Shown here in pieces: positions 15,450 through 25,791 of a DNA stretch of 64,000 nucleotides. Within the stretch, counting starts at the first letter, position 1. Each line of letters starts with the position of its first letter. The DNA comes from Williamsia deligens. Its GTDB lineage: Bacteria; Actinomycetota; Actinomycetes; Mycobacteriales; Mycobacteriaceae. Under the pieces are notes generated by a model, which saw nothing but the letters and a program-made list of their open reading frames with translations, searched no databases and was not told where the DNA came from. Made by a program: the position numbers and the translations under genes. The stretch is from assembly GCF_024171765.1 (NCBI RefSeq), contig NZ_JAMTCI010000001.1, positions 124,001-188,000 on the forward strand, written 5' to 3'.

Positions 15450-16544
15450 ATGTTCGACCGCTTGCCAGCGATGTTCGGCTCGGTCATCGAGGCCGCGCTC
15501 GCACCGCACCCCGTGGACCGGTATCTCGAGCTCGTCGACCCGATGGTCACGTGGAGCGAGATGCGTGCCCGGGTCACCTCAGTCCACCGCCCGACCGCAC
15601 GTGCCGTGAGGCTGACGCTGCAACCGACACGGCAGTGGGAGGGTTTCCGCGCCGGCCAGTACGTGCAGGTCAGCGTCGTGGTCAACGGCGTCCGCGAGAC
15701 CCGGTGTTTCTCGCCGGCCAACGCCGAGGCGGGAGCGGACGGGACCATCGAGCTCACGGTCACCGCCCACGACGACGGCCATGTCTCACGTCACCTGTTC
15801 GACCACGCGAAGGTCGGTGACGTCGTGGGTCTCACACCCGCCACCGGCGACTTCGTCCTGCCCGAGCAGCGACCGGCCGCGGCCGTCTTCGTGAGCGGCG
15901 GCAGTGGCGTTACACCTGTGCTCTCGATGACGCGCACCCTGCTCGCCGAGAACCACCGCGGTCCGGTGCTCTTCGTCCACTACGCCGCCGGCCCCGACGA
16001 CGTCGCCTACGCCGACGAACTGCAGACCATCGCCGACCGGCACGACCACGTCGACGTCCGCGTCGTGCACACCCGGGGCGAGGGAAACGGCGGTCTCACG
16101 GGACATTTCGCCCCCGAGCACCTCACCACGTCCGACGCGTTCGTCGACGATGCACCGGTGTTCGTCTGCGGGCCCGCCGCACTGATGGACGACGTGCGCG
16201 CCTTCTACGACGAGCGCGGCCGAGAGGATCTCGTGCACACGGAGGCATTCACCGCCCCGGCGGCGTATGTTCCCGACCCCGACGAGCCCGTCTCCGGCGA
16301 ACTGCGGTTCACCGGCTCGTCGCGCACGGCGGACAACGACGGTCGGACGATCCTCGAGCAGGCCGAGTCCGCCGGTCTCACACCGGAGTTCGGGTGCCGG
16401 ATGGGGATCTGCTTCTCCTGCACCGCACCGAAGAAGTCGGGGTGCACCCGCAACGTGCTCACCGGCGAGATCGACAACGACACCGACAAGCACATCCAGC
16501 TCTGCATCTCCGCGCCCGTCGGGGACGTCGAGATCGACATCTGA
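15450..16544 (+). CDS. Ferredoxin reductase for the fatty-acid desaturase (Rv3230c-like)
   Basis: The 364-residue protein has three modules. An FAD-binding barrel holds 'RCFSPANAE' near residue 88. An NAD(P)-binding domain holds 'FVSGGSGVTPVLSM' near residue 150. A C-terminal plant-type 2Fe-2S domain has cysteines 316, 321, 324 and 352. It should pass electrons from NAD(P)H to the diiron desaturase encoded 43 bp downstream. AGGAGG at 15440-15445 fits ATG 15450. The pair matches mycobacterial Rv3230c-Rv3229c and Pseudomonas DesC-DesB. Confidence 0.92.
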   Translation: MFDRLPAMFGSVIEAALAPHPVDRYLELVDPMVTWSEMRARVTSVHRPTARAVRLTLQPTRQWEGFRAGQYVQVSVVVNGVRETRCFSPANAEAGADGTIELTVTAHDDGHVSRHLFDHAKVGDVVGLTPATGDFVLPEQRPAAAVFVSGGSGVTPVLSMTRTLLAENHRGPVLFVHYAAGPDDVAYADELQTIADRHDHVDVRVVHTRGEGNGGLTGHFAPEHLTTSDAFVDDAPVFVCGPAALMDDVRAFYDERGREDLVHTEAFTAPAAYVPDPDEPVSGELRFTGSSRTADNDGRTILEQAESAGLTPEFGCRMGICFSCTAPKKSGCTRNVLTGEIDNDTDKHIQLCISAPVGDVEIDI

Positions 16545-16587
16545 CCAGTCCCCCGGCGCGACCATCGAACCACCTCAGGAGGAACCG

Positions 16588-17802
16588 ATGACCATCATGA
16601 CTCTCCCCACCGCCGTCGAGAACGACGACGCCCTCACCACCGACACCCTCACCGCGGACACCGAGGCGCCCGCGGCCCCCAAGAACCAGATCACGCTCTC
16701 CTACGAGCAGGTCGAGGAACTCGGCCGTGACCTCGACGCCCTGCGCGCCCGCGTCGTCGGCGACCTCGGTCAGAAGGATCGCGACTACATCTACTCGATC
16801 ATCAAGGCGCAGCGGACCCTCGAGGTCGCCGGACGCGGGATGTTCTTCTTCGGGTGGTTCCCGCCCGCGTGGGTGGCCGGTGTCGCCGCCCTGAGCGTGT
16901 CGAAGATCCTCGACAACATGGAGATCGGCCACAACGTCATGCACGGGCAGTACGACTGGATGCGTGAGCCGTCGCTGAACTCGCGGGAGTTCGAGTGGGA
17001 CACCGTGTGCCCCTCGGACCAGTGGCGCCACAGCCACAACTACATGCACCACACCTTCACCAACATCGTCGGCGAGGACCGCGACATCGGCTACGGCATC
17101 CTGCGGATGGACCGTGATCAGCGGTGGAACCCCTACTACCTCGGCAACCTCGTCTACGCGTCGGCTCTGATGGTGCTCTTCGAGTGGGGCGTCATGCTCC
17201 ACGATCTCGAGGTCGAGAACATCGTCGCCGGCAAGCGCAAGTGGTACGACGTCAAGGGCCTCGTGAAGGGCATGTGGCGCAAGGCCGGCAAGCAGGTCCT
17301 CAAGGACTACGTCGTCTACCCGGCGCTGACCGGCCCGCTGCTCCCGCTGACGCTGGCGGGGAACTTCTCGGCGAACATCGTCCGCAACCTGTGGACCTTC
17401 TCGATCATCTTCTGCGGCCACTTCCCGTCGGGCGTCCAGACGTTCACCCCGGAGGAGTGCGAGAACGAGACGAAGGGCCAGTGGTACCTGCGGCAGATGC
17501 TCGGCTCGGCCAACATCGAGGGCAGCCACCTGTTCCACGTCATGAGCGGCAACCTGTCGCACCAGATCGAGCACCACCTCTTCCCGGACATCCCGGCGAA
17601 CCGCTACCCGGAGATCGCCCCCGAGGTCCGCGCGATCTGCGAGAAGTACGGGTTGCCCTACAACACGGGTGGTTTCGCGCACCAGATCGGGTCGACGTGG
17701 AAGAAGATCGCCAAGCTCTCGCTGCCCAACTCCTGGACCTCGGACGACGTCGAGTTCAGTGTTAAGGTCGAGCGCCAGAAGGACACCGCGAAGGCATCCT
17801 GA
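16588..17802 (+). CDS. Acyl-CoA / acyl-lipid fatty acid desaturase (DesA3-like)
   Basis: The 404-residue membrane protein carries the three histidine clusters of diiron desaturases: H115-N-V-M-H119, H148-S-H-N-Y-M-H-H155 and H325-Q-I-E-H-H330. Four hydrophobic segments surround them. It is closest in layout to M. tuberculosis DesA3 (Rv3229c), a stearoyl-CoA delta-9 desaturase that makes oleate. ATG 16588 follows AGGAGGAA. The reductase just upstream supplies electrons, and the TetR protein probably adjusts expression to membrane fluidity. Delta-9 specificity is inferred from the family. Confidence 0.92.
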   Translation: MTIMTLPTAVENDDALTTDTLTADTEAPAAPKNQITLSYEQVEELGRDLDALRARVVGDLGQKDRDYIYSIIKAQRTLEVAGRGMFFFGWFPPAWVAGVAALSVSKILDNMEIGHNVMHGQYDWMREPSLNSREFEWDTVCPSDQWRHSHNYMHHTFTNIVGEDRDIGYGILRMDRDQRWNPYYLGNLVYASALMVLFEWGVMLHDLEVENIVAGKRKWYDVKGLVKGMWRKAGKQVLKDYVVYPALTGPLLPLTLAGNFSANIVRNLWTFSIIFCGHFPSGVQTFTPEECENETKGQWYLRQMLGSANIEGSHLFHVMSGNLSHQIEHHLFPDIPANRYPEIAPEVRAICEKYGLPYNTGGFAHQIGSTWKKIAKLSLPNSWTSDDVEFSVKVERQKDTAKAS

Positions 17803-17846
17803 ACGCATCGGCACGAGGTACGGGTACAGCGCAACCGGAGGTGACG

Positions 17847-18152
17847 ATGGTCGGGCGGTTCGAACGCAACAAGGACCTGCTGCAGGAGGCCGTGGAGTCG
17901 ACGGCCACCCACGTGGGTCGGATCGCCACGATCATCACCGGGGCGGTCGCGGACATCACCCGCGAGATCGGTGACCTCGTCACCGACGGCCTCGAGATGC
18001 GGGACGCGGCGAAGCGGGCCGAACTCGACGCGGTCGAGGAACCGCCCGCCCTGCTCGCAGCCCGCGGCGACAAGGCATCCCTGCTCGACGATCTCGACGC
18101 CGGTGCCCGGCGGGACGACCGCGACGACGAGGTCGACGACCAGCGCGTCTGA
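17847..18152 (+). CDS. Small helical protein downstream of the desaturase
   Basis: The 101-residue protein starts at ATG 17847 behind GGAGGTG (17837-17843). It begins MVGRFERNKDLLQEAV, has an amphipathic, mildly hydrophobic stretch at residues 22-45 and a highly charged C-terminal third rich in Asp and Arg. No domain is recognised. It lies 44 bp after the desaturase and is closed by a strong hairpin at 18173, so it is the last gene of the reductase-desaturase operon. A membrane-associated accessory role is possible but unproven. Confidence 0.65.
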   Translation: MVGRFERNKDLLQEAVESTATHVGRIATIITGAVADITREIGDLVTDGLEMRDAAKRAELDAVEEPPALLAARGDKASLLDDLDAGARRDDRDDEVDDQRV

Positions 18153-18172
18153 CCCGACCCATCACAGATGAC

Positions 18173-18204
18173 ACAGCGGCCCACGCGAGAGCGTGGGCCG
18201 TTGT
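18173..18204 (+). terminator. Terminator of the desaturase operon
   Basis: A 14-bp stem pairs 18173-18186 with 18191-18204 around loop GAGA, with one G-T pair. It begins 20 bp after the stop of the 101-residue gene and is followed by a GT-rich stretch but no long U tract. Confidence 0.8.
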
Positions 18205-18288
18205 CGTGTGTCCCGTCGTCTCCTCTCGTGGACTCGAACCGAGCGCCGCGGCGTACTACGTTTTCTCCATGATCCCGGCGAACCTGTC

Positions 18289-19746
18289 ATGACCTCCGTC
18301 CACCGGCTGCGTGTGCCGGCGATGATCGTGCTGACCTTCGCGATGTTCATGGACCTCATGGACGTCACCATCGTCAACGTCGCGTTGCCCGCGATCCGCG
18401 GCGACCTCGACGCGTCACCGTCGCAACTCGAATGGGTTGTCGGCGGATACATCCTGGCCTTCGCATCGGTCCTGATCACGGCCGGTCGACTCGGCGACCG
18501 GTTCGGCAGGCAGCGCGTGTTCATCGCCGGGATCGTCGGGTTCACCCTGGCGTCCCTGCTCGCCTCACTCGCCCAGAGTGGTGACGTCCTCGTCGCCTCC
18601 CGCGTGGTGCAGGGCCTGTTCGCGGGCCTGATGGTCCCGCAGGTGCTCGCCAGCGTGCAGGCGCTGTTCCGGCCGTCCGAGCGGGCGCCGGTCTTCGGCG
18701 CCATCGGCATGGTGACCGCGATGGCAGCGGTCATCGGGCCGGTGCTCGGCGGGTGGCTCGTCACGTCCGATCCCCTGGGCGGGCAATGGCGTTCGATCTT
18801 CTACATCAACGTCCCCGTCGGGATCGTCATCGTCGTCGCCGCACTGCTCGTCGTGCCGAACACGACGGTGGACCGTCCCTCCCCCATCGACCCGGTCGGC
18901 GTCGTCCTGGCGGTCGGCGGCATCCTGCTGCTGGTCTATCCCCTCATCGAGGGACGCCAATTGGGGTGGCCCGCGTGGTCGTTCGTCCTCATGGCCGCGT
19001 CACCCGTCGTCCTCGCCCTCTTCGTCCTCTACGAACGACGGCACGGGGCCGACTCGGCGATGATGCCGATGCGCCTGTTCACCAACCGCGGCTTCGTCGG
19101 CGGCGTGGCGATCCAGTTCCTGTTCGCCGGGTCGATCAACTCGTTCTTCCTCATCCTCGCGCTCTACGTCCAGACCGGCCTGGGGTTCTCGGCCATCGGC
19201 TCCGGGGTGCTCACCCTCCCGTTCAGTGTCGGTGCCGTCGTCGCGGCCGGCGTCGCGGCGGCATTGATCTCCCGGGTCGGCAGACTCCTGCCGTTCATCG
19301 GTGGGATCTGCATCTCGGGCGGCACAGCGGGCACCATCTGGGTCCTGCACCGTGAGGGCACCGGGTACTCGGGGTGGGACACGGTGATCCCGATGGCCGT
19401 CGCGGGTGTCGGTCTCGCGTTGACCCTCGTGCCTCTGCTGGACATCGCGCTGGCGACCGTCACCGGCCGCGACTCCGGGGCGGCGTCGGGTGTGCTGAAC
19501 ACCTTCCAGCAGGTCGGCGGCGCCGTGGGCGTGGCCGTCGTGGGCGTGGTCTTCTTCGACAACGTCGGGCGGTACACCCCCGACGACCTCCTGCACGCGC
19601 TGGTCCTCGCCGCTGCCGTACCCGTCGTCGGGTACGCGCTGGTCGCCGCGGCGTCTGGACTCCTGCCGTCGCTCACGTCGGTGCGGGCGCATCTCGCCGC
19701 GGAGGCGCAGGCAGAACCCGACGCGGACACCGTCCCGGCGCGATAG
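18289..19746 (+). CDS. MFS multidrug exporter, DHA2 (14-TM) family
   Basis: The 485-residue protein has 14 hydrophobic segments. It shows the DHA2 motifs 'DVTIVNVALPAIRGDL' in segment 1, 'GRLGDRFGRQRVF' in the loop after segment 2 and 'GPVLGGWL' in segment 5. EmrB/QacA-type members export drugs, dyes or small metabolites using the proton gradient. ATG 18289 is the first start in the membrane-protein context; a longer frame from 18193 would cross the terminator. There is no adjacent regulator, so the substrate is unknown. Confidence 0.85.
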   Translation: MTSVHRLRVPAMIVLTFAMFMDLMDVTIVNVALPAIRGDLDASPSQLEWVVGGYILAFASVLITAGRLGDRFGRQRVFIAGIVGFTLASLLASLAQSGDVLVASRVVQGLFAGLMVPQVLASVQALFRPSERAPVFGAIGMVTAMAAVIGPVLGGWLVTSDPLGGQWRSIFYINVPVGIVIVVAALLVVPNTTVDRPSPIDPVGVVLAVGGILLLVYPLIEGRQLGWPAWSFVLMAASPVVLALFVLYERRHGADSAMMPMRLFTNRGFVGGVAIQFLFAGSINSFFLILALYVQTGLGFSAIGSGVLTLPFSVGAVVAAGVAAALISRVGRLLPFIGGICISGGTAGTIWVLHREGTGYSGWDTVIPMAVAGVGLALTLVPLLDIALATVTGRDSGAASGVLNTFQQVGGAVGVAVVGVVFFDNVGRYTPDDLLHALVLAAAVPVVGYALVAAASGLLPSLTSVRAHLAAEAQAEPDADTVPAR

Positions 19747-19775
19747 AACGCGATAGAACCAGCGCGACGCGAACG

Positions 19776-20297
19776 ATGGTCGCCCCGGACGGGGATGTCT
19801 ACCCTGGTCGGGTGCTCCCCGAATCGCTCAAGTTCCCGAACCCGGTCAACGAGTACGCCGCTCGGTCAACGGCCGGTCTCGTCGTCGTCCTCGCGATCAT
19901 CACCATCGTCGTCGACAACCCGGTCCTCTACGGGATCCTGGCCATCGGGTTCCTCCTTCGTGTGATCTCGGGACCGACGCTGTCGCCGTTCGGCCAGCTG
20001 TCGGTGCGGGTCATCGTCCCCGCGCTGGGCAGGACGAAGGTCGTCCCGGGCCCGCCGAAGCGGTTCGCGCAGGCCATCGGGCTCACCATCACGGGCGTCG
20101 CCTTCGTGTTCAGCCTCGCCGGCCTGGGTCTCGCCGCCCAGATCACCGTCGGTCTCGTCGTCGTGGCGGCCCTGCTCGAATCCGCGTTCGGCATCTGCCT
20201 CGGCTGCATCGTCTTCGGTTTCCTGCAGCGGCGGGGCGTCATCCCCGACAGCGTGTGCGAGGCCTGCAACAACATCTCGCTGCGGCAACCCGCCTGA
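19776..20297 (+). CDS. DUF4395 membrane protein
   Basis: From ATG 19776 the protein has 173 residues; GTG 19812 is an alternative giving 161. DUF4395 is recognised from paired hydrophobic segments, 'VRVIVPAL' in the middle and the C-terminal cysteine motifs 'GICLGC' and 'CEAC'. Members often sit beside or fused to thioredoxin- or rhodanese-like proteins, suggesting membrane redox or sulfur chemistry. No such partner is seen here. It is convergent with ppx, whose stop lies 28 bp away. Confidence 0.8.
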   Translation: MVAPDGDVYPGRVLPESLKFPNPVNEYAARSTAGLVVVLAIITIVVDNPVLYGILAIGFLLRVISGPTLSPFGQLSVRVIVPALGRTKVVPGPPKRFAQAIGLTITGVAFVFSLAGLGLAAQITVGLVVVAALLESAFGICLGCIVFGFLQRRGVIPDSVCEACNNISLRQPA

Positions 20298-20324
20298 GCT
20301 CGGACACCGCCGTCGCCGAACCCG

Positions 20325-21263
20325 TCAGGCGGACAGGGCGATCCCGTCGAGGATGTCCTTCTCGCTGACCACCAGGTCGGTGATGCCCGCGCGCCGCGCG
20401 AACTCGCGGGCCAGTTCCAGGGTCACGATCGAGCCGCCACCGATCACGTCGACGCGACCCGGGTGCATCGGACCGAGTGCCGCACGCTGCGCACGTGTCA
20501 TCCCCACGAGCCCCTCGCACACCTGCGTGAGCCGGTCCATCGGGATCCGCATCCGGTGGATCCGTTCCGCGTCGTAGGTCGGCAGATCGCCGGCCAGCGC
20601 GGCGAGCGTGGTCATCGTCCCCGCGACCCCCACCCACGTGGCGGCACGCTCCACGGGGACCGCGTCGAACGCCGCCTGCAGCTCGGCGCGCGCCACCTCA
20701 TGGGCGGTGGCGACCTCCTCGTCGGTCGGCGGATCCGAGGCCAGCACACGTTCGGTGAGGCGCACACACCCGATGTCCACCGATTTCGCCGCGACGACCT
20801 CGCCGTCGACGCCGAGGACGACCTCGGTGGACCCGCCGCCCAGATCGGTGACGACGAACGGACCGTCGGCGGGATCGAACTCACCGACAGCACCCGCGAA
20901 CGACAGCCGCGCCTCCTCGTCGCCGGTGATGACCTCCGCGACGGATCCCTCGACCACCGAGGCGAGCACCTCCCGTGTCATGTCGAAGAACACGTGGCGG
21001 TTCTCGGCGTCGCGGGTGGCGGACGTCGCGACCATGCGCACGGCCTGCACCGCGTGGCCACGCATGATCTCGGCGTAGTCCTCGAGGGCGGCGCGCGTGC
21101 GTTCCAGTGCCCCCTGGGTGAACCGGCCCGTGGCGTCGACACCCTCCCCGAGACGCACCACAAGCATCTCACGGTGGACATCGGTCAGGACACCGTCGGT
21201 GCGTCGCGCGACGAGCAGCCGGATGGAGTTGGTACCGCAGTCGACCGCGCCGACGATCGTCAT
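20325..21263 (-). CDS. ppx: Exopolyphosphatase / guanosine pentaphosphate phosphohydrolase
   Basis: The 312-residue ASKHA-fold enzyme starts MTIVGAVDCGTNSIRLL, the phosphate-1 loop of the Ppx/GppA family. Conserved 'ATSATRDAEN' near residue 96 and 'DLGGGSTEVVLG' near residue 145 complete the active site. It hydrolyses terminal phosphate from polyphosphate or pppGpp. It is the short, two-domain form. ATG 21263 overlaps the DUF501 stop by 4 bp. The position after eno, ftsB-like and DUF501 matches Rv1026 (ppx2). Confidence 0.93.
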   Translation of the reverse strand: MTIVGAVDCGTNSIRLLVARRTDGVLTDVHREMLVVRLGEGVDATGRFTQGALERTRAALEDYAEIMRGHAVQAVRMVATSATRDAENRHVFFDMTREVLASVVEGSVAEVITGDEEARLSFAGAVGEFDPADGPFVVTDLGGGSTEVVLGVDGEVVAAKSVDIGCVRLTERVLASDPPTDEEVATAHEVARAELQAAFDAVPVERAATWVGVAGTMTTLAALAGDLPTYDAERIHRMRIPMDRLTQVCEGLVGMTRAQRAALGPMHPGRVDVIGGGSIVTLELAREFARRAGITDLVVSEKDILDGIALSA

Positions 21264-21820
21264 CCCGTGTCCTGTCCGTCGGGACCCGTGATGCCCGGCC
21301 AGTCGGCCGGAAGCGCGGTGCCCCGGAGGTGGTCCGACTGCGCGGCGACCGCGACGGTCTCGTCGCCCAGCGGGTTGACGCCCGGACCCTTGGCCAGCGA
21401 GTGCGCCATCAGGACATGCAGGCACTTGACCCGGTCCGGCATGCCGCCGCCGGTGAAGTCCGTCCCCAGCGACTCGATGGCGTCACGCTCGGCGAGGTAG
21501 TCCTCGTGCGCGCGCCGGTATGCCTGCGCGAGTGCGGGATCGGTGCGGAGCCGTTCGGTCATCTCCCGCATCAGACCCGCCGACTCCAGTCGGCTCGCCT
21601 CGGCGGTCAGACGCGGGTCGGTGAGGTAGTAGAGCGTGGGGAACGGGGTGCCGTCGGGCAACCGCGGTGCGGTCCGGACCACGGCCGGCACGCCGTCGGG
21701 TGTGCGGTAGCTGATCGCGAGGACGCCCCGCGGCTCACGACCCAGCTGCCGGGCGACCACCGCGAGGTCGTCGGCCGTGACACCCGTCGGCGTCGGGTCC
21801 GTCGTCGCCGGATCGGTCAT
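21260..21820 (-). CDS. DUF501 protein (Rv1025-like)
   Basis: The 186-residue protein carries the DUF501 core: 'VARQLGREPRGVLAISYR' near residue 22, 'PFPTLYYLTDP' near residue 59 and 'GGGMPDRVKCLHVLMAHSLA' near residue 124. The family is nearly universal in actinobacteria and its function is unknown. The gene overlaps both neighbours, ftsB-like and ppx, by 4 bp, so the three are translationally coupled. It corresponds to Rv1025. Confidence 0.92.
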   Translation of the reverse strand: MTDPATTDPTPTGVTADDLAVVARQLGREPRGVLAISYRTPDGVPAVVRTAPRLPDGTPFPTLYYLTDPRLTAEASRLESAGLMREMTERLRTDPALAQAYRRAHEDYLAERDAIESLGTDFTGGGMPDRVKCLHVLMAHSLAKGPGVNPLGDETVAVAAQSDHLRGTALPADWPGITGPDGQDTG

Positions 21821-22506
21821 CGTGCAGTCGGCGTCGACACCGCGTCGAGGAGGTTGGTGTACCAGGGATTCGACGCCTGCCGTTCCGCGCGTTTCTGGTC
21901 ATCAGACTTCTCCGGCGGCGTGGGGAACTGCATCGCCAACGGGATCTCCCCCGGCCTGACCATGAGCAGGCGTTGCCGGGCCTGTTCCTCCACGTAGGCG
22001 GGGTCGTCCTGTTCAGCGACCTTCTGCTGCAGCTCGCCGACCTCGCGGCTGATCGAGGCGTTGGCCGACCGCAGCTGTTCCGCCTCCGACCGCTGGGCGA
22101 AGTACGTCCGCAGCGGCACGGCCAGCGTGAGTGCGACGGCGCTGATCACCAGGGCCAACAGCACCGCCTTCTTCGGGCTGAGCCCACCGACGGTGAGTCC
22201 GCTGATCGACGCGGGTACGCGACTGCGGGCGGCGACGACCGGACGCGACCGCTCCCGGATCTCCCGCTCCCCCGCCCTGGTCGGGGCGGCATCCGACGGG
22301 TCGACCGCGGCGTCGTCGGTCGGGATGTCGGTGACGTCGGGGCCGAGCGCGTCGTCGCGGGGATCAGGTCGGGGCGTACGCCGGCGGACATCGCCGGCGC
22401 GACCGTCGGGCCGGCGAGGGGTCCGACGGTCCTCGACGCGCCGGCGCGCGGACGACCCGGCCGCACGGCCGTCCCGTCCGCGGGATCCGGAGCGTCGCTG
22501 CGCCAT
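21817..22506 (-). CDS. FtsB/DivIC-type septum protein (Rv1024-like)
   Basis: The 229-residue protein has a long basic, disordered cytoplasmic N-terminus. A single membrane segment near residues 118-137 follows, then an extracellular coiled coil ('AEQLRSANASISREVGELQQ' region) and a conserved tail. This is the architecture of FtsB/DivIC, which pairs with FtsL and FtsQ in the divisome. The N-terminal extension of over 110 residues is typical of mycobacterial relatives. It starts 7 bp after eno and overlaps DUF501. ATG 22506 is the clear start. Confidence 0.88.
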   Translation of the reverse strand: MAQRRSGSRGRDGRAAGSSARRRVEDRRTPRRPDGRAGDVRRRTPRPDPRDDALGPDVTDIPTDDAAVDPSDAAPTRAGEREIRERSRPVVAARSRVPASISGLTVGGLSPKKAVLLALVISAVALTLAVPLRTYFAQRSEAEQLRSANASISREVGELQQKVAEQDDPAYVEEQARQRLLMVRPGEIPLAMQFPTPPEKSDDQKRAERQASNPWYTNLLDAVSTPTAR

Positions 22507-22513
22507 CGTGTCC

Positions 22514-23872
<1,359 letters not shown>

Positions 23873-23952
23873 CTAGTGCGTGACACCGCCCGCACCCGGT
23901 CTGACTCGCCCGGGACACCGGACACCGGCACAGACGGCCCCGAGTCGGACGG

Positions 23953-24702
23953 TCAGAAGGCGACGTTCACCGAGTACGCGTTCGCTTGATCGCGCACGTC
24001 GAGCACGTATTTGCGTGAGTTGTTGTAGACGCGCACGGCCTTCTGCCACCCCTCCGGCGTCGTGAGGTCCCCGCCCGAGACGCAAAGGTAGCGGGCGGCG
24101 GAGAGCGCGGCGTCGTCGATGTTGTCCGGGTCGGCGACTCCGTCACCGTTCGCGTCGACGCCGTAGCGCTTCCACGTCTCCGGGATGAACTGGAACGGCC
24201 CCATGGCCCGATCGTGTTCGGCGTCGCCGTCCATCGCGCCGCCGTCGGTGTCGGCGATGGTGAGGTTGCCGGCGGTCCCGTCGAGCTTGACGCCGCGGAT
24301 GGGCGGGCTGACCTCACCGTCGGGGGCGATCCTCGCGCCGCGGTATGTGCCGTGCTTGCTCTCCACCCCGGCCACACCCGCCAGGGTCGTCCAGGCGATG
24401 CCGCACTCGGGGTGCTGCTGGCGCTGGATCTCCGCCGCGTTGCCGTAGGACTCCATCGCGATGAGCGGGATGCCGGTCGAGGCGGCGATCGGGCGGGCCC
24501 AGGCCTCGAGCCGATCGGCGGTCCGACCCGGCGCGTTGACGTCGAGGTAGGGCACCGCGGCACCGGGCCCCGGCGGCAGACCCTCGGGGATGTCGACCGA
24601 CGGTCGCCCCGGCAGATCGATGCAGGCGGACGTCGTCGTCGCGATCACCGCCATCAGCAGCACCACCGCCCAGCGCGTACCGCGCCGGCCCGAGCCCGAC
24701 AT
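23953..24702 (-). CDS. lpqU: Lytic transglycosylase-like lipoprotein (LpqU-like)
   Basis: ATG 24702 follows GGGAGGAG and encodes 249 residues. A basic start and hydrophobic stretch lead to lipobox 'TSACID' near residue 27. The SLT-like domain has the catalytic-glutamate context 'AGVAGVESKHGTY' near residue 107 and the family segment 'AMGPFQFIPETWKRYG' near residue 165. It probably cleaves peptidoglycan glycan strands at the cell surface. The position upstream of eno matches lpqU (Rv1022). Confidence 0.9.
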   Translation of the reverse strand: MSGSGRRGTRWAVVLLMAVIATTTSACIDLPGRPSVDIPEGLPPGPGAAVPYLDVNAPGRTADRLEAWARPIAASTGIPLIAMESYGNAAEIQRQQHPECGIAWTTLAGVAGVESKHGTYRGARIAPDGEVSPPIRGVKLDGTAGNLTIADTDGGAMDGDAEHDRAMGPFQFIPETWKRYGVDANGDGVADPDNIDDAALSAARYLCVSGGDLTTPEGWQKAVRVYNNSRKYVLDVRDQANAYSVNVAF

Positions 24703-24796
24703 CCACCCACTCCTCCCGCACCCACCGGTCACGGGTACAGGCTCTCAACTCTCCGGTCGCGATTATCGTTCCCACGCCGTCGGGAGTATTGTCCGC

Positions 24797-24815
24797 TGAG
24801 GGCAGCCTAACCGAA
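24797..24815 (+). promoter_or_regulatory. DtxR/IdeR-like iron box upstream of efeUOB
   Basis: TGAGGGCAGCCTAACCGAA matches 14 of 19 positions of the IdeR consensus TTAGGTTAGGCTAACCTAA. A weaker AGCCTAAGC repeat follows at 24824-24832, near a TATAGC hexamer at 24833. It is 75 bp before efeU. Iron-dependent repression is inferred. Confidence 0.7.
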
Positions 24816-24889
24816 GGTTGCCCAGCCTAAGCTATAGCCAGCATCACCGTCGCCCCGCCGGGCGACCGTGCCGGAAGGGGACCCGAGGA

Positions 24890-25762
24890 GTGGGCAGTCC
24901 ATCGGTGACCTCACAGCTGCTGGGAAGCGGACTGATCGGCGTACGGGAAGGACTCGAGACCGGGATCGTCGTCATGATCCTCGTCGCCTTCCTCGTCAAG
25001 TCCGACCGGCGTGACGCGCTCCGCTGGGTGTGGTTGGGCGTCGCCGCCGCGGTCGTCATGGTGCTCGCGGTGTTCGCGGGCATCCACTACGGAACGTCGA
25101 CCATCTCCGGGCTCGCCGCCGAGGCCGTCGCGGGTGTCGCATCGCTGGTCGCGGTCGTCATCGTCACCGGGATGGTGCTCTGGATGCGCCGCGCGGCCGC
25201 CCACATCTCGACCGACCTCAAGGCGGGCATGGGCAGGGCGCTCGAGGTCGGCGCGCCCGCCGTGCTCCTGCTGGCGTTCCTCGCCGTCGGACGCGAGGGC
25301 ATCGAGACGGCGCTGCTGATGGTCGGGTACGCCGAGAACACCTCCGGCAGCAGCTGGCCGCTCGTCGGTCTCCTCGTCGGCGTCGTCGTCGCGGTCGTCC
25401 TCACCATCGGCCTCTACCAGGGGACCGTGCGGATCGACCTGCAGAAGTTCTTCACCTGGACCGGCGCGTTCCTCGTGGTGGTCGCCGCGGGCATCCTCGC
25501 CTACGGCATCCGCGCCGTGCAGACCGTCGGATGGCTCCCCGGTCTCGGCACACGCGCGTTCGACATCTCCTCGGTCTACGACCAGTCGTCCTGGTACGGG
25601 ACCCTCCTCGGCGGCATCTTCAACTTCCGGCCCGATCCCACACTGCTGCAGGTGATCGCGTGGTGCGCCTACCTCGCCGTCGTGATGACCCTGTTCTTCC
25701 GTCCCACCTCCGCGCCGCGTCGACAGACGACCGACGCGTCCACCCAGGCCGCGGCCGCGTGA
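24890..25762 (+). CDS. efeU: Iron permease of the EfeUOB system
   Basis: The 290-residue membrane protein belongs to the FTR1/EfeU family. It has two R-E-G-x-E motifs, 'GVREGLETGIV' near residue 17 and 'GREGIETALL' near residue 134, which bind iron in the pore, and seven hydrophobic segments. GTG 24890 is preceded by GGAAGGGGA; GTG 24905 is an alternative. It heads the efeU-efeO-efeB operon behind an IdeR-like box, so iron starvation should induce it. Confidence 0.92.
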   Translation: MGSPSVTSQLLGSGLIGVREGLETGIVVMILVAFLVKSDRRDALRWVWLGVAAAVVMVLAVFAGIHYGTSTISGLAAEAVAGVASLVAVVIVTGMVLWMRRAAAHISTDLKAGMGRALEVGAPAVLLLAFLAVGREGIETALLMVGYAENTSGSSWPLVGLLVGVVVAVVLTIGLYQGTVRIDLQKFFTWTGAFLVVVAAGILAYGIRAVQTVGWLPGLGTRAFDISSVYDQSSWYGTLLGGIFNFRPDPTLLQVIAWCAYLAVVMTLFFRPTSAPRRQTTDASTQAAAA

Positions 25763-25791
25763 GCGCGCCGACCTCCAGAAAGGCACCACCG

